A stretch of 64,000 nucleotides of DNA from JACCZX01 sp963729165. Lineage in GTDB: Bacteria; Pseudomonadota; Gammaproteobacteria; Burkholderiales; Burkholderiaceae_F. Under the pieces are notes generated by a model, which saw nothing but the letters and a program-made list of their open reading frames with translations, was not told where the DNA came from and made no database searches. This document shows, in pieces, positions 17,694-27,709 of the stretch. The position numbers and the translations under genes are program-made. Position 1 is the first letter of the stretch. Each line of letters begins with the position of its first letter. The DNA lies in the NCBI GenBank assembly GCA_963729165.1, contig CAVSMM010000010.1, forward strand, positions 124,001-188,000, given 5' to 3'.

Positions 17694-18298
17694 TGCCGCA
17701 TCAAATGACGAAGTTGATCGCGTACCGTGTCGCGCTCCTGCTCGGCGTCGACAATGAAAAAGCGCGCCGGGTTCGCGGCCGCCCTTTTCAGATACATCGC
17801 GCGCACCGCGCCGAAGAACGCGATCGGTTCGGCTTCGAAGCGGTCCGCCGATCGTGCCTGGGCGAGGCGCTGAGCTGCCACTTCCGGCGCGACGTCAAAC
17901 AGAATCGTCAGGCCAGGCTGCAGATCGGGGTGAACCCAGTGCTCGAGCTCTGCGATGGCGCGCTCGTCCATACCGCGGCCTCCTGCCTGATAGGCATACG
18001 TTGCATCGGTGAATCGATCGCACAGGACCCATTCGCCCGCTGCCAGCGCCGGCCGAATGATTTTCACCAGATGCTCGGCGCGCGCGGCGAACATCAACAT
18101 CGTCTCGGTCTCGCGCGCCATCGGCTGGTTCAACACGAGCTCGCGCAACGATTCACCCAGTGGGGTACCGCCGGGCTCGCGCGTCAACAGTGGCTTAATG
18201 CCGCGCGAACGCAGCGCTTCCGCGACCGACTCGATATGCGTGCTTTTGCCCGACCCATCGATGCCTTCGAACGTAATAAAGTGGCCGCGCTCGCTCAT
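17681..18298 (-). CDS. tmk: Thymidylate kinase
   Basis: A 205-residue P-loop kinase converting dTMP to dTDP. Motifs: FITFEGIDGSGKSTH (Walker A), LTREPGGTPLGE (DR/EPGGT substrate-binding motif) and CDRFTDATYAYQAGGRG (catalytic DRF and substrate region). The LID carries QARSADRFE. The ATG at 18298 overlaps the mltG stop (ATGA), so translation is coupled; a start 12 bases upstream is also open but less likely. Standard housekeeping order mltG-tmk-holB. Confidence 0.95.
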   Translation of the reverse strand: MSERGHFITFEGIDGSGKSTHIESVAEALRSRGIKPLLTREPGGTPLGESLRELVLNQPMARETETMLMFAARAEHLVKIIRPALAAGEWVLCDRFTDATYAYQAGGRGMDERAIAELEHWVHPDLQPGLTILFDVAPEVAAQRLAQARSADRFEAEPIAFFGAVRAMYLKRAAANPARFFIVDAEQERDTVRDQLRHLMRQWNG

Positions 18299-19315
18299 CG
18301 ACGGCAACATCGCTGGTAGGCGTCCACCGCGCGATTGTGCTCGGCCAGCGTTGCCGAAAAGTGCGAAGTGCCGTCGCCGCGTGATACGAAGTACAGCGCT
18401 GAGGTATTCGCGGGATTCAGTGCTGCCTCGATCGATGCACGACCCGGCAGTGCGATCGGAGTCGGTGGTAATCCGGCGCGCGTGTATGAGTTATATGGCC
18501 CATCGGCGAGCAAATCGCGCTTGCGCAAGTTACCGTCGAACGAGGGGCCGATTCCGTAGATGACCGACGGGTCGGTTTGCAGCAGCATCCCCTGCTTGAG
18601 CCGATTGACGAACACGCCGGCGATCATCGCTCGCTCCGAGGCCTGTCCGGTTTCCTTTTCGATAATCGATGCCATCGTCAGCGCTTCGTATGCGCTCGCA
18701 TACGGCAGGTCGGGTTTGCGGACGGCCCACGCGTCCTGCAATAGTTTGATCTGCGCGCGGTATGCCTGACGGTAGATGTCGAGATCGGAGGTGCCTGGGT
18801 CGTATACGTACGTTTCGGGTGCAAATAATCCCTCGGGATGCGTCTCGCTGGCGCCGATCGCCTTCAGCAACTCCTCGACAGACATCTGTGCCGAATCCTG
18901 CTTGAGCTGAGTCTGCGTCGGCGAGCAAGGCGCGCAGCTCGCGAAACGCGATGCCCTCCACGACCGTCAATCGCTCGCGAATGACATCACCCGACTGCAG
19001 CTTCGAAAGCAATCCGGCCAGCGTAATTCCACGCTCGACGGCATAACGGCCGGCGCGCAGTGACTGCGACGTGCCGGTAAAGCGTGCCACCGCAACCATC
19101 GCATCCGCGTTCAGTTCGATTCCGGCCGCCTGCGCCGCCTGCGCGATGCTTCGTACCGAGCTTCCGGCGGGAACGCGAAGTTCGACGCGATCGGATTTGA
19201 ACGGCAGTGGGCGTTCGAACAGATACCACCGCCCTACCAGTCCCACGGCGAACAGCGCAATGCCCATAAGCAGCACGAGACTGATCCATACGCGCGCACC
19301 GCTACGTTTTTTCAT
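18295..19315 (-). CDS. mltG: Endolytic murein transglycosylase MltG, frameshifted
   Basis: Inner-membrane lytic transglycosylase that cuts nascent glycan strands and is thought to set their length. From ATG 19315 there is a cytoplasmic MKKRSGAR, one membrane anchor (residues 10-30), then a LysM-like region (VRSIAQAAQAAGI, AGRYAVERGITLAGLLSKLQSG). The frame changes near 18905, and the YceG catalytic domain follows: HPEGLFAPETYVYDPGTS, ASIIEKETGQ (catalytic Glu), LQTDPSVIYG, YNSYTRAGLPPTPIALPG and a conserved ending SALYFVSRGDGTSHFS. Divergent from ygfZ across 96 bases of AT-rich DNA. Confidence 0.9.
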
Positions 19316-19411
19316 CGAAGCAAGGTCATGGGAACAACGAAGAAGGCAGGGACGACTAATGATCGGCGCAGTTATATTAATCTGCGTCCAATTCAGACGA
19401 CACAAGGTGAG

Positions 19412-20368
19412 ATGTCTGCCCTAGCCGCTTCCGTTCAGACGACCGTGCTGGCTCCGCTGCCGGAGCTCGGTGTCGTTTGCGTCTCGGGCGCAGATGCGGT
19501 GCCGTTTCTGCAATCGCAGCTGACGAACGACGTGTCTCGACTGGCTCCTGGGAAAGTTCAGTTGTCCGGCTATTGCACGCCGAAGGGTCGGTTGCTTGCA
19601 ACGTTTCACCAGTGGCGTACGGATGAAGGCGTGTTCATGCGCATGCCGCGTGACGTCATCGGCTCGGTCGTCAAGCGACTATCAATGTTCGTGCTGCGCG
19701 CGAAGGCCAAGGTCACCGATGTCAGCGATGCATGGGCCACCTACGCACTTCTCGGCGAAGGAACGGACGCGCTGCAGGACGCTGGGCTGCCGTCGCCCGA
19801 CGCACCGTGGTCCTCGACTACAACGGGCTCGGTGCGCATTGACCGTCTGCTGCCGACACCCGATGGTGTATCGCGCTACTTGCTAACGTCACCACGTGAG
19901 TCGCAATTATCAATGCTCGGAGGTGTCGCGAGTGGTCTCAGCAGCCATTGGTGGCTCAGCGAGATCGACGCCGCGGTGCCGACGATTTTCGCGGCAACCC
20001 AGGAGAAGTTCGTTCCGCAGATGATCAATCTCGAAGTATTGGGCGGTGTGGACTTCAAGAAAGGTTGTTATCCGGGCCAGGAGATCGTTGCGCGTAGCCA
20101 ATATCTCGGCAAGCTCAAGCGGCGCATGAACATTGCAGACGTCGACGCGACCGACGTTCAGCCTGCGGCCGACGTCTATCACAGCGATGCCACGCAGCCC
20201 GTCGGCACAGTTGTGATGGCCGCTGCATCTGCCGAGGGAGGCAGCGCCCTGCTGTTCGAGTCGCCGATCGATCGGCTGGACTCGGGCTCGCTGCATCTGC
20301 AAAGCCTCGACGGCCCACGCCTGAGGCTGCGTCCGCTACCGTATGTGCTGTTCGATCCTACGGAGTAA
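19412..20368 (+). CDS. ygfZ: Folate-binding YgfZ/CAF17-like protein
   Basis: A 318-residue protein related to the T-protein of glycine cleavage; it supports assembly or repair of certain Fe-S proteins and binds folate. The family signature KGCYPGQEIVAR (K-G-C-Y-x-G-Q-E) is intact near residue 225, preceded by MINLEVLGGVDF. N-terminal landmarks are VSGADAVPFLQSQLTND and YCTPKGRLLATF. ATG at 19412 follows AAGGTGAG; in-frame starts further upstream lie in the divergent promoter region. It is followed at 12 bases by an NRDE-family gene. Confidence 0.9.
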   Translation: MSALAASVQTTVLAPLPELGVVCVSGADAVPFLQSQLTNDVSRLAPGKVQLSGYCTPKGRLLATFHQWRTDEGVFMRMPRDVIGSVVKRLSMFVLRAKAKVTDVSDAWATYALLGEGTDALQDAGLPSPDAPWSSTTTGSVRIDRLLPTPDGVSRYLLTSPRESQLSMLGGVASGLSSHWWLSEIDAAVPTIFAATQEKFVPQMINLEVLGGVDFKKGCYPGQEIVARSQYLGKLKRRMNIADVDATDVQPAADVYHSDATQPVGTVVMAAASAEGGSALLFESPIDRLDSGSLHLQSLDGPRLRLRPLPYVLFDPTE

Positions 20369-20380
20369 GCGAGAGATTCG

Positions 20381-21225
20381 ATGTGCCTGATGGTGTTCGC
20401 CTGGCGCTCGCATCCGGATTACCCGCTGGTGCTGGCTGCAAATCGTGACGAGTTCTATCTGCGTCGTACACGCCCCGCTGCGTGGTGGGGCCACGCGGTG
20501 TCGGTACTCGCGGGTCATGACGAGGAAGCAGGCGGCACCTGGCTCGGAATCACACGCCGCGGCCGCTTTGCAGCGCTCACCAACGTGCGCGCGCCGAGCG
20601 AGCGCAATCCACACGCACCTTCGCGCGGAACGCTCGTTCTGTCGGCCTTGCAGGCGTCCGACTTCGCCCAGCAGCTGGCTCGAATCGAATGCTGCTCGGA
20701 TGGGCGCGTACAACGGCTTCAATCTGCTGCTGGGTGATGTGGCGCCCGTGGCTAGCGGCGAAAGTCGAGAGCGAACCGCGTCTGGAGTACTTCACCAACC
20801 GCGGCAGTGAGCCCGCGCGCACGCTGGCACCGGGTGTATACGGACTGTCCAATGCATCGCTCGATACCCCGTGGCCGAAAGTGACGCGTGCTGTAACGCG
20901 CTTCGCCTGCTCAATCGCGTCACGAGTGGACCTCGACATGCTGGTACGTCTTTTGGAGAATCGTGAGCTCGCGCGCGACTCCGAGCTTCCATCGACCGGT
21001 GTTCCCTACGAATGGGAGCGCGCGCTTTCGTCGATTCAGATTCGCGCCAATGGTTACGGGACACGATCGAGCACCGTGATCACCGTGCGCAGTGATGGGC
21101 TCACGACGTTTTTTGAGCGCACTTACGACACAACCGATCCGCAGCGTTTCTCTGACCGTCACTACGAGTTCACCATTGATCGAGCTGCCAGCCCGGCACG
21201 GATCAAGGCGCCGGGATCCGGCTAG
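20381..21225 (+). CDS. NRDE/TANGO2 family protein, frameshifted
   Basis: A Ntn-hydrolase-like protein of unknown biochemical role. It begins MCLMVFAW with the conserved Cys2, then LAANRDEFYLRRT (the NRDE motif), AWWG, LAGHDEEAGGTWLGITRRGRFAALTNVR. The protein then moves to a second frame near 20690 (GAYNGFNLLLGD) and to a third near 20750 (EPRLEYFTNRG, LAPGVYGLSNASLDTPWPK, SSTVITV, TFFERTYD). So two single-base shifts break an otherwise typical 270-280-residue protein. It sits directly after ygfZ. Confidence 0.8.
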
Positions 21226-21231
21226 CCGTTT

Positions 21232-21664
21232 CTACAGCGTCGTTGCTACAAACGCGCATCGCATATCGATGTGCGGGATCCCCGCGTCGTCGTATTCGTC
21301 TCCGTACGCGACATATCCGTGCTTTCGATAAAACTCGGTGGCATGCGTTTGTGCGCTGAGCACGGCGTGCCGATGGCCGCGACGCCTCGCTTCGTCCATC
21401 AGGGCTTTGAGCAATGCGCTGCCGATGCCGCCGCCGCGCGCGGGTTTCGCCACGGCCATGCGCCCGATATGTCCGTCGGGCAACAAGCGGCCCGTGCCGA
21501 CCGCGATCGCCACTCGCATCGAAAGCAACCGCATGTACTGATAGAGGATCGAACGAGTCGAGCTCGATCTCAGCCGGTACACGTTGTTCTTCGACGAAAA
21601 CAGCAAAGCGCAGGGGCTCGGCCCAGCGCCGCAAGCTTTGCCAGTCACCCAGCTCGATTCGCAT
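21232..21664 (-). CDS. GNAT family N-acetyltransferase, frameshifted
   Basis: A small acetyl-CoA-dependent acyltransferase of about 143 residues. The first frame, from GTG/ATG near 21664, gives IELGDWQSLRRWAEPLRF, FVEEQRVPAEIELD. Near 21535 it changes to a frame reading GTGRLLPDGHIGRMAVAKPARGGGIGSALL, in which R-x-x-G-x-G/A-like RGGGIGSA is the acetyl-CoA pyrophosphate loop. LSAQTHATEFYRKHGYVAYG follows, then the end at 21232. Pattern resembles the ElaA/YjdJ-type GNAT group with FVxEQ near the N terminus. It overlaps the thioesterase gene by 20 bases. Confidence 0.75.
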
Positions 21665-22109
21665 TTGCGGAATCTTCGGGAACGGTGGTCTCGAACGCGC
21701 GTATTAGCGCCCGCATTTCGTCCGAAATCGACTGTGCAGTACGTGACACCAATTCGGTCTGTACGTAGATCAGCTCCGCCGTGACCAGCACGGCTTCGTA
21801 CTGCCTGCGCCGGTAAATCTCGATGACGAAGCGCAAGCTGCTGTTGCCAATCCGCGCGATGCGGCCGCAAACCTCGAGTTCGTCGTCGTAGTAGGCCGCG
21901 GAAAGATATTCAACAGTCGACTTGCGCACGAAAAGGTCGCTGCCCTTGGAGACAAACGCGTCCGGATACTGCATGCCAACCGCACGCCAGTATTCAGTGA
22001 CGCACACATCGCAGTAAAGAAGGTAGTGGGCATTGAAGACGACGCCCTGCTTGTCCACTTCTGCCCACCGCACGCGTAACGGCATGCGATGCCGAAAGTC
22101 CGCATACAT
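21645..22109 (-). CDS. Acyl-CoA thioesterase, YbgC/FadM hot-dog type
   Basis: A 154-residue hot-dog fold 4-hydroxybenzoyl-CoA-thioesterase-like protein. Landmarks are VRWAEVDKQGVVFNAHYLLYCDVCVTEYWR, in which D-x-x-G-V-V-x-x-x-x-Y carries the catalytic Asp. SAAYYDDELEV and LVTAELIYV follow. Expected to hydrolyse acyl-CoA or acyl-ACP thioesters in the cytoplasm. Its ATG overlaps the stop of the upstream M16 protease (TAATG), and its end overlaps the GNAT gene. Confidence 0.85.
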   Translation of the reverse strand: MYADFRHRMPLRVRWAEVDKQGVVFNAHYLLYCDVCVTEYWRAVGMQYPDAFVSKGSDLFVRKSTVEYLSAAYYDDELEVCGRIARIGNSSLRFVIEIYRRRQYEAVLVTAELIYVQTELVSRTAQSISDEMRALIRAFETTVPEDSANANRAG

Positions 22110-24832
22110 TACTTGGCGCCCTTTTTCGCATCGCCTGCGATAACGAACGTCATGCGCGCCGGATCAATGTATTTGCGGAACGCCGCGTTCACTTGATCGA
22201 CTGTCACTGCACGCATCCGATCCTCGAACTGTTTTGAAAATGCGAAAGTCCGCCCTAGGTCCAGGTTGGCGGTCCACGCGCCGGCGAGCACGCCGTCCTG
22301 CGATCGATGGGTCGCGCGCTCCTGCAGCGTGCCCTTTTTTGCGTCTTCGACTTCCTTGGGGGTGAAACCGTCGCGACGTGCGCGCTCGATTTCCTCTCGC
22401 AACGCCTGCTCGGCTTTCGCGACATTCTGCGGCGCCATGATTGCCGACATGGTCCACGAAGCGACTCGATAGCGAGAACCGAGCGCCAGACTGGTGCCGG
22501 CGCCGTAGCTGAGGCCGTCGCGCTGCCGCAGCCGTTCCATCACACGGTTCGACATTCCTGCACCGTCGCCGAAAATATCGTTCGCAATCACCAGCGCCGG
22601 AGCATCCGGATCATCGTCACGTAGCGGAAAGTCGATGCGGCCACGGATGACGGCGTTCTCCTTTTCCGGCGTGTCGATCGCCAGCCGCGCAGGCTTAACC
22701 TCCCGGTGCTCGCGATCCAAACGGGCGTACGGCGCTTTCGATCGGTAATCAGTGAACAACTCGTTGGCCAGCGCTTCGATCTGCTTAGCATCGAAGTCGC
22801 CGATGACTGCGATTTCACCGCGCGCCGTTCCGTAAAAGTCGGTGTGGAACTTGCGCGCAGCGTCGAGTGGCGTCTTGGTAACCGCTTCGATTCGGGCGCG
22901 CAATGGAATGTAGTGGCGCGGGTCGCCGGGCGGGTACGTATTGAAATGAGTCGCGAGTGCATCGCGCGAGATCGCCTCCGGATTATCAAGCTGTGCCTGC
23001 AACGATGTCGCCACCTGGCGCTGCAGCTGCGCGTACTCGTCCGCCGGAAAATTAGCCGCTCGCATCACGTGCGCCAGCAATCGAAGCGCGTCGGGCAGGT
23101 TCTCGCGCGTTGTTTGAAACCCTGTCAGGCCACCCGTCATTTGCAGACGCGTCATTTCGTCGGCGATCTGCTGCCGCGTCATCTTGTCGGTTCCACGGGC
23201 AAGCATTGCTGCCGCCATGTCCGCTTCGATCATGCGGCCTGTCAGCGACTCGGCACTGCCCCACTTGAATTGGGTCTGCACGTTGACAGTGCTGCCACGG
23301 TTTTGCTTTGGCAACAGCGCGACATTCAAATCACCGAACGACAGCACGCGCGTGCGCTTGTCGATATTTTCCTGCGACGGTACGAATGCTTCGGATACTG
23401 CGCCTTTTTCGGACGGTTTGTAGTCTGCAAGCAGTTGCGTCGGCGTTGGAGCAGCAGGAATCTCGGCGCGCAACGGCGCGTCTTCCGGAATGTATGAACC
23501 AACCACTCGGTTATCGCGCACGAAATATTTGCGTGCCGCCGCGTCGACTTCGCCTGCGGTCAGCTTCGCCAGCTGGTCGCGCTGCAGGAAGAACAGGCGC
23601 CAATCCCCGAGCGAGATGTATTCCGACAGCCCAACGCCGAAAGCCTGTGGATCCGCCAGTGCACGGTCGAACAATGTGCGCTGTTTCTGCACTTGACGTT
23701 TCAACTCGGCTTCCGCTGCAGGTGCCTTCGACCAGCTCCCTTCGATAACATCGATCATCGTCTGGCGGACTGGATCAAGCGGTTCTCCCTTTTTCACGAC
23801 CGCACCGAAAAGAACGAAACCCGGTTCGCGTGCGTCGATGCTGAAATTGAATACCTGCGCCGCCTTGCCTGTTGCTACCAGCGCCTGGTGCAATCGGCCG
23901 TTCGGCGTATCGCCGAGGACGTCGGCTGCAATCCCAATAGGTAATGATTGTGGATTCAACGCCGAGGGCACTCGGTAGCCGACCATCACGAACTGCACCT
24001 CGCCGGGACGTCGCACAGTGAAAGTGCGCTCACCATCGCGCGTTGGCTCAACCGTCCAAAACACCGGCAGCGCGCGCTTCGGCTTCGGAATCTTTCCGAA
24101 CGCCTGCGCGATCCATCCCAGCGTCTTGGACTCGTCGAACTTACCGGCGACGATCAGCACCGCGTTATCCGGCTGGTAGTACGTCCGGTAAAACGCCTGT
24201 AGGTTTTCGATGCGGACGTTTTCAATATCCGAGCGCGCACCTATCGTCGAGTTGCCGTAGTTATGCCAGTCATACAGCATTGACTGCATGCGCGTCAGCA
24301 TCACGCGCGTCGGATCGTTCTCGCCACTTTCGAATTCGTTACGAACGACGGTCATCTCGGAATCGAGGTCCTTCTTCGCGATGAAGGAGTTGACCATCGC
24401 ATCGGCTGACCAGTCGATCGCCCACTTCAGATTGTCATCAGTCGCCTGAAACGTCGAGTAGTAGTTAGTGCGATCGAGCCACGTCGAGCCGTTATTTTGA
24501 AACCCCCGGCGCGTGAACTCGGTGTCCGGTTTCAGAAAGTTCTTTGAGCCCTTGAAGATCAAGTGCTCGAGTAAATGTGCCATGCCCGTTTCGCCGTAGT
24601 TCTCGTGGCGCGAGCCCACCAGGTACGTGATGTTGACCGTCGCGGTGGGTTTCGACTGATCGGCAAACAGGACGATTCGCAGGCCGTTAGCCAGTCGGTA
24701 CTCGGTGATGCCTTCGACCGTCGGGCCTCGTGTGACGCCGTTGGGCAACCGTACCGGCGCCTGCGCTGTAGCGAGGCTGCAAATCGCAGCGAGCAGCAGC
24801 GCGGCGCCCGTGCGCCATATTGAGGATTTCAT
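22109..24832 (-). CDS. M16 family zinc metallopeptidase (two-domain, exported)
   Basis: A 907-residue periplasmic protease. ATG at 24832 starts a signal peptide (residues 1-24, ALLLAAICSLATAQA). The inverted zinc motif HLLEHLIFKG (HxxEH) lies near residue 80, within GSRHENYGETGMAHLLEH. The second, inactive-type M16 half starts near residue 480 and includes GDFDAKQIEALANELF, FGDGAGMSNRVMERLRQRDGLSYG and a C-terminal PARMTFVIAGDA. The length equals a full pitrilysin-like two-repeat chain in one polypeptide and the frame is intact throughout. This makes it one of the longest undisturbed genes here. It is co-oriented with the downstream thioesterase. Confidence 0.9.
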   Translation of the reverse strand: MKSSIWRTGAALLLAAICSLATAQAPVRLPNGVTRGPTVEGITEYRLANGLRIVLFADQSKPTATVNITYLVGSRHENYGETGMAHLLEHLIFKGSKNFLKPDTEFTRRGFQNNGSTWLDRTNYYSTFQATDDNLKWAIDWSADAMVNSFIAKKDLDSEMTVVRNEFESGENDPTRVMLTRMQSMLYDWHNYGNSTIGARSDIENVRIENLQAFYRTYYQPDNAVLIVAGKFDESKTLGWIAQAFGKIPKPKRALPVFWTVEPTRDGERTFTVRRPGEVQFVMVGYRVPSALNPQSLPIGIAADVLGDTPNGRLHQALVATGKAAQVFNFSIDAREPGFVLFGAVVKKGEPLDPVRQTMIDVIEGSWSKAPAAEAELKRQVQKQRTLFDRALADPQAFGVGLSEYISLGDWRLFFLQRDQLAKLTAGEVDAAARKYFVRDNRVVGSYIPEDAPLRAEIPAAPTPTQLLADYKPSEKGAVSEAFVPSQENIDKRTRVLSFGDLNVALLPKQNRGSTVNVQTQFKWGSAESLTGRMIEADMAAAMLARGTDKMTRQQIADEMTRLQMTGGLTGFQTTRENLPDALRLLAHVMRAANFPADEYAQLQRQVATSLQAQLDNPEAISRDALATHFNTYPPGDPRHYIPLRARIEAVTKTPLDAARKFHTDFYGTARGEIAVIGDFDAKQIEALANELFTDYRSKAPYARLDREHREVKPARLAIDTPEKENAVIRGRIDFPLRDDDPDAPALVIANDIFGDGAGMSNRVMERLRQRDGLSYGAGTSLALGSRYRVASWTMSAIMAPQNVAKAEQALREEIERARRDGFTPKEVEDAKKGTLQERATHRSQDGVLAGAWTANLDLGRTFAFSKQFEDRMRAVTVDQVNAAFRKYIDPARMTFVIAGDAKKGAK

Positions 24833-24894
24833 GGATGTGACCTTCGTAGATTGATTGCAAATTCTGACACGCGAGCTGAATCGAGCGTCCGAAA

Positions 24895-25783
24895 TCAGGC
24901 CAGCAGGTAATCGGCAACGAACTTCGCGACTGCTTCGGGCTCCTCGTGCGCCAGCCAATGCGTGCCTCGTTCAACTCGCTTGACCGTCAGGTCGTCGACA
25001 AATTCGTCCAGACCGTCGAGCAAGGCGGTCGGCAACGCGGTGTCGGCCTCTCCCCAGATGACGAGCGTTGGCACACGCACGCGAAACTGTGCGGGATCGA
25101 GTTGCAGCGTCAGCGGGCCGGGGTCGTTTTCGGTCGGCGGATAAAGTGGCGACGCGCGGTAGTAGTTAATGCCGCCGGCAAGACCGCGTTGCCACACTTC
25201 TTTGTAGCGCCACGCACGCTCCGGCGTGTACCAGGGCGCGTCTTCGCGTTGCATCGATAGAAGGAACCGTTGCAGTAGGGCGTAGTCGTGGTTGGCGAGT
25301 GCGCGTTCGGACCCAGGTCTACGCAGCCAGTTCATATACGCACTTGCCTTCTGCTGCTCGGCACTGTGCACCAAGTCTCGTGCAAACGGAATCGGATGCG
25401 GCGAGTTCAGCACGATCAAGCGCTCGATACGATTAGGATGCGCGATCGCCCATTGCCACGCGGCGGCCCCGCCCCAGTCGTGTCCGGCGACGATCGCGCT
25501 TCGATGGCCGAGGTGCTGCACGAATTGTTCTAGATCGGTCGACGATCTCGCGCATGCGGTACGCAGCAACTTCGGTCGGCTGGCTGGAAAGATTGAAACC
25601 GCGCAGATCGGGCGCGACCACGTAATGACTTGCAGTGAAATACGGCATGACGTCTTCCCACGCTGCCCAATATTCGGGAAAGCCGTGCAGGAACAGCATC
25701 AATGGAGCACCGGGGTCGCCGCCACTTGCGTAATGCAAGCGAATTCCACTCGCCAGATCGGCAAACTGTCCGTCTCGAATCAA
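24895..25783 (-). CDS. Alpha/beta hydrolase, epoxide-hydrolase-like, frameshifted
   Basis: Soluble hydrolase of about 296 residues. From ATG 25783: LMLFLHGFPEYWAAWEDVMP (HG-x-P oxyanion motif) and VVAPDLRGFNLSSQP. The frame changes near 25545 and continues with AIVAGHDWGGAAAWQWAIAHP (GHDWGG: nucleophilic Asp rather than Ser, typical of epoxide hydrolases and haloalkane dehalogenases). WGEADTALP follows, then GTHWLAHEEPEAV (catalytic His). It lies at the downstream end of the long acid-degradation block, close behind an SDR gene. Confidence 0.8.
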
Positions 25784-25803
25784 TGCGCGGATGACCGCAT
25801 CCT

Positions 25804-26691
25804 TCAGCCTAACCGCGGCTTTGCGTCGGGCCGCGTCGAATAAGGGTCGGCTGGCGGCTTGCCGTTCAGCACCGAGTCGAAGCGTGCCTTTACCGCCGGC
25901 AAAATCTGCGGATGCGTGAAAACATAGAAGCGATTCGCGCGGATCGCATCGAACGTCAACTGCGCGACTTGTGCGGCCGTCATCCGGCCGCTCGACACGG
26001 CTTTAGCGACCGCGTCATGAGCTAATTTCTGCGACGCCGTCGTATCTGGACCGGCGTTGGCGAGCCCGTGCGGGCGATTACGGTGCGAATCGGCGATTCC
26101 GGTCGGTACAAATGCGGGAGACAGCACGCTCACACCAAGCGTCGAACCCGCTGTCTGCAGATCGTGATAGAGCGTCTCTGTCAGAGCGACCACCGCGTGT
26201 TTCGAAACGTTGTAGACACCCATCAGCGGCGGCGCCAGCCATCCCGCCATCGACGCTGTATTGACTACGTGCCCCCACTCCCCGCGCGCGCTCGCTTCGA
26301 GCATGCGCGGAACAAAGTGCTGCACGCCGTGCACGACACCCATCAAGTTCACGCCCATCACCCATTGCCAGTCGTGGTCGGTGGTCTCCCACAGATAACC
26401 ACCGCCACCGACGCCGGCGTTGTTCATCAACAGATTCACGCCGCCGAAGTGTTGGTGCACGCGATCTGACCATTGTCTGACCTGCGCCGAGTCAGAAACG
26501 TCGACGACGTCGCTGCTGACGTCCGCGCCTGCACCCTTCAGTTCCGCGACGGTGGCTGCCAGCGCGTCGGGCTGCACGTCGGATAACGCGAGCCGCATCC
26601 CAAGCTGCGCACCGAGCCGCGCGAATTCGCGTCCAAAGCCACTGCCTGCGCCCGTAATCGCCGCAACCTTGCCGTGCAATGGCTGCGTCAT
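25804..26691 (-). CDS. Short-chain dehydrogenase/reductase (SDR)
   Basis: A 295-residue classical SDR with an N-terminal Rossmann motif AAITGAGSGFGREFA (TGxxxGxG), NNAGVGGG, catalytic Ser within VVNTASMAGW and the YxxxK pair in YNVSKHAV. A C-terminal extension of about 50 residues is longer than the minimal SDR. ATG at 26691 overlaps the stop of the upstream medium-chain oxidoreductase gene (TGATG). Substrate unknown; the neighbours suggest a hydroxyacyl or alcohol intermediate. Confidence 0.85.
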   Translation of the reverse strand: MTQPLHGKVAAITGAGSGFGREFARLGAQLGMRLALSDVQPDALAATVAELKGAGADVSSDVVDVSDSAQVRQWSDRVHQHFGGVNLLMNNAGVGGGGYLWETTDHDWQWVMGVNLMGVVHGVQHFVPRMLEASARGEWGHVVNTASMAGWLAPPLMGVYNVSKHAVVALTETLYHDLQTAGSTLGVSVLSPAFVPTGIADSHRNRPHGLANAGPDTTASQKLAHDAVAKAVSSGRMTAAQVAQLTFDAIRANRFYVFTHPQILPAVKARFDSVLNGKPPADPYSTRPDAKPRLG

Positions 26692-27699
26692 CACGCGAGC
26701 TTGACGAGCTGCTTGCCGAAGTTGGCGCCTTTCAACATTCCGAGAAACGCTTGCGGTGCGTTCTCAATGCCGCGCGCCACGGTCTCGCGATACTTGATGC
26801 GTCCGGCAGCAACGTGTTCGCCCAGCTCCTTCAGCGCCTGCTGGCCACACGTCCATGTGCTCGGTGACGATGAAGCCTTGCATCGTCAGCCGGCTGATGA
26901 GAAACCAGGTTGGATTTTCAATCGGGATCGGTCGGCCGTCGTAACCGGCGATAAGACCGCACAACGCAATGCGTCCGTAGGTATTCATGCGCGGCAACAC
27001 CGCGTTCATCACTGTGCCACCGACATTTTCGAAGTATCCATCGACCCCGTCAGGTGCGACTTCCTTCAGGCGCTTGCTGAGGCCTTCAGCAGTGCTCTCA
27101 GACTTGTAGTCGATGCACGCATCGAAGCCGAGTTCTTCGGTGACGTAACGGCATTTCTCTTCGCCGCCGGCGAACCCGATCGCGCGCAGACCGCGGATCC
27201 GCGCCAACTGACCGACGACGCTGCCGACTGCGCCGCTCGCGGCCGAGACGACGATCGTATGTCCTTCGCGCGGATCGATTACACGATTCAACCCGTACCA
27301 GGCAGTGACGCCCGGCATACCAACCGAGCCAAGGTAAGCGGATAGCGGAACGTGACGGGTGTCCACCTTGAACACTCCGGTGCCGTCGGACACGCCATAT
27401 TCCTGCCAGCCGAGATAGCCGACCACTTTGCTTCCGACCGCAAATCCAGGGTTGCGGGATTCGATCACTTCACCGGCTGTGCCGCCGAGCATGACTTCGT
27501 CGAGCGCCTGCGGCTGCGTATACGACCGGCTCTCGTTCATACGGCCGCGCATATAAGGATCGAGCGATAACCAGTGATTGCGAACGAGGAACTGCCCCGG
27601 CTGCAGCGTCGGCACGGGCACTTCCTCGAGACGGAAATTTGACGTCGTCGCGACAGTTTTGGGCCGGCTCGCCAGGACGATTCTGCGATTGGTAGGCAT
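26691..27699 (-). CDS. Zinc-independent MDR oxidoreductase (NADP-dependent), frameshifted near C terminus
   Basis: A medium-chain reductase of the leukotriene B4 dehydrogenase/CurA group, which reduces alpha,beta-unsaturated ketones with NADPH. Markers are NHWLSLDPYMRGRM, GTAGEVIESRNPGF, GMPGVTAWYGL, VVSAASGAVGSVVGQLARI (nucleotide-binding), EKCRYVTEELGFD and VDGYFENVGG. Near 26845 the frame shifts. The real C terminus reads QQALKELGEHVAAGRIKYRE, then LGMLKGANFGKQLVKLA and a TGA at 26691-26693. I chose the MPTNRR start at 27699. Tightly packed between two SDR genes. Confidence 0.8.
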
Positions 27700-27709
27700 C
27701 TTCGTTGAC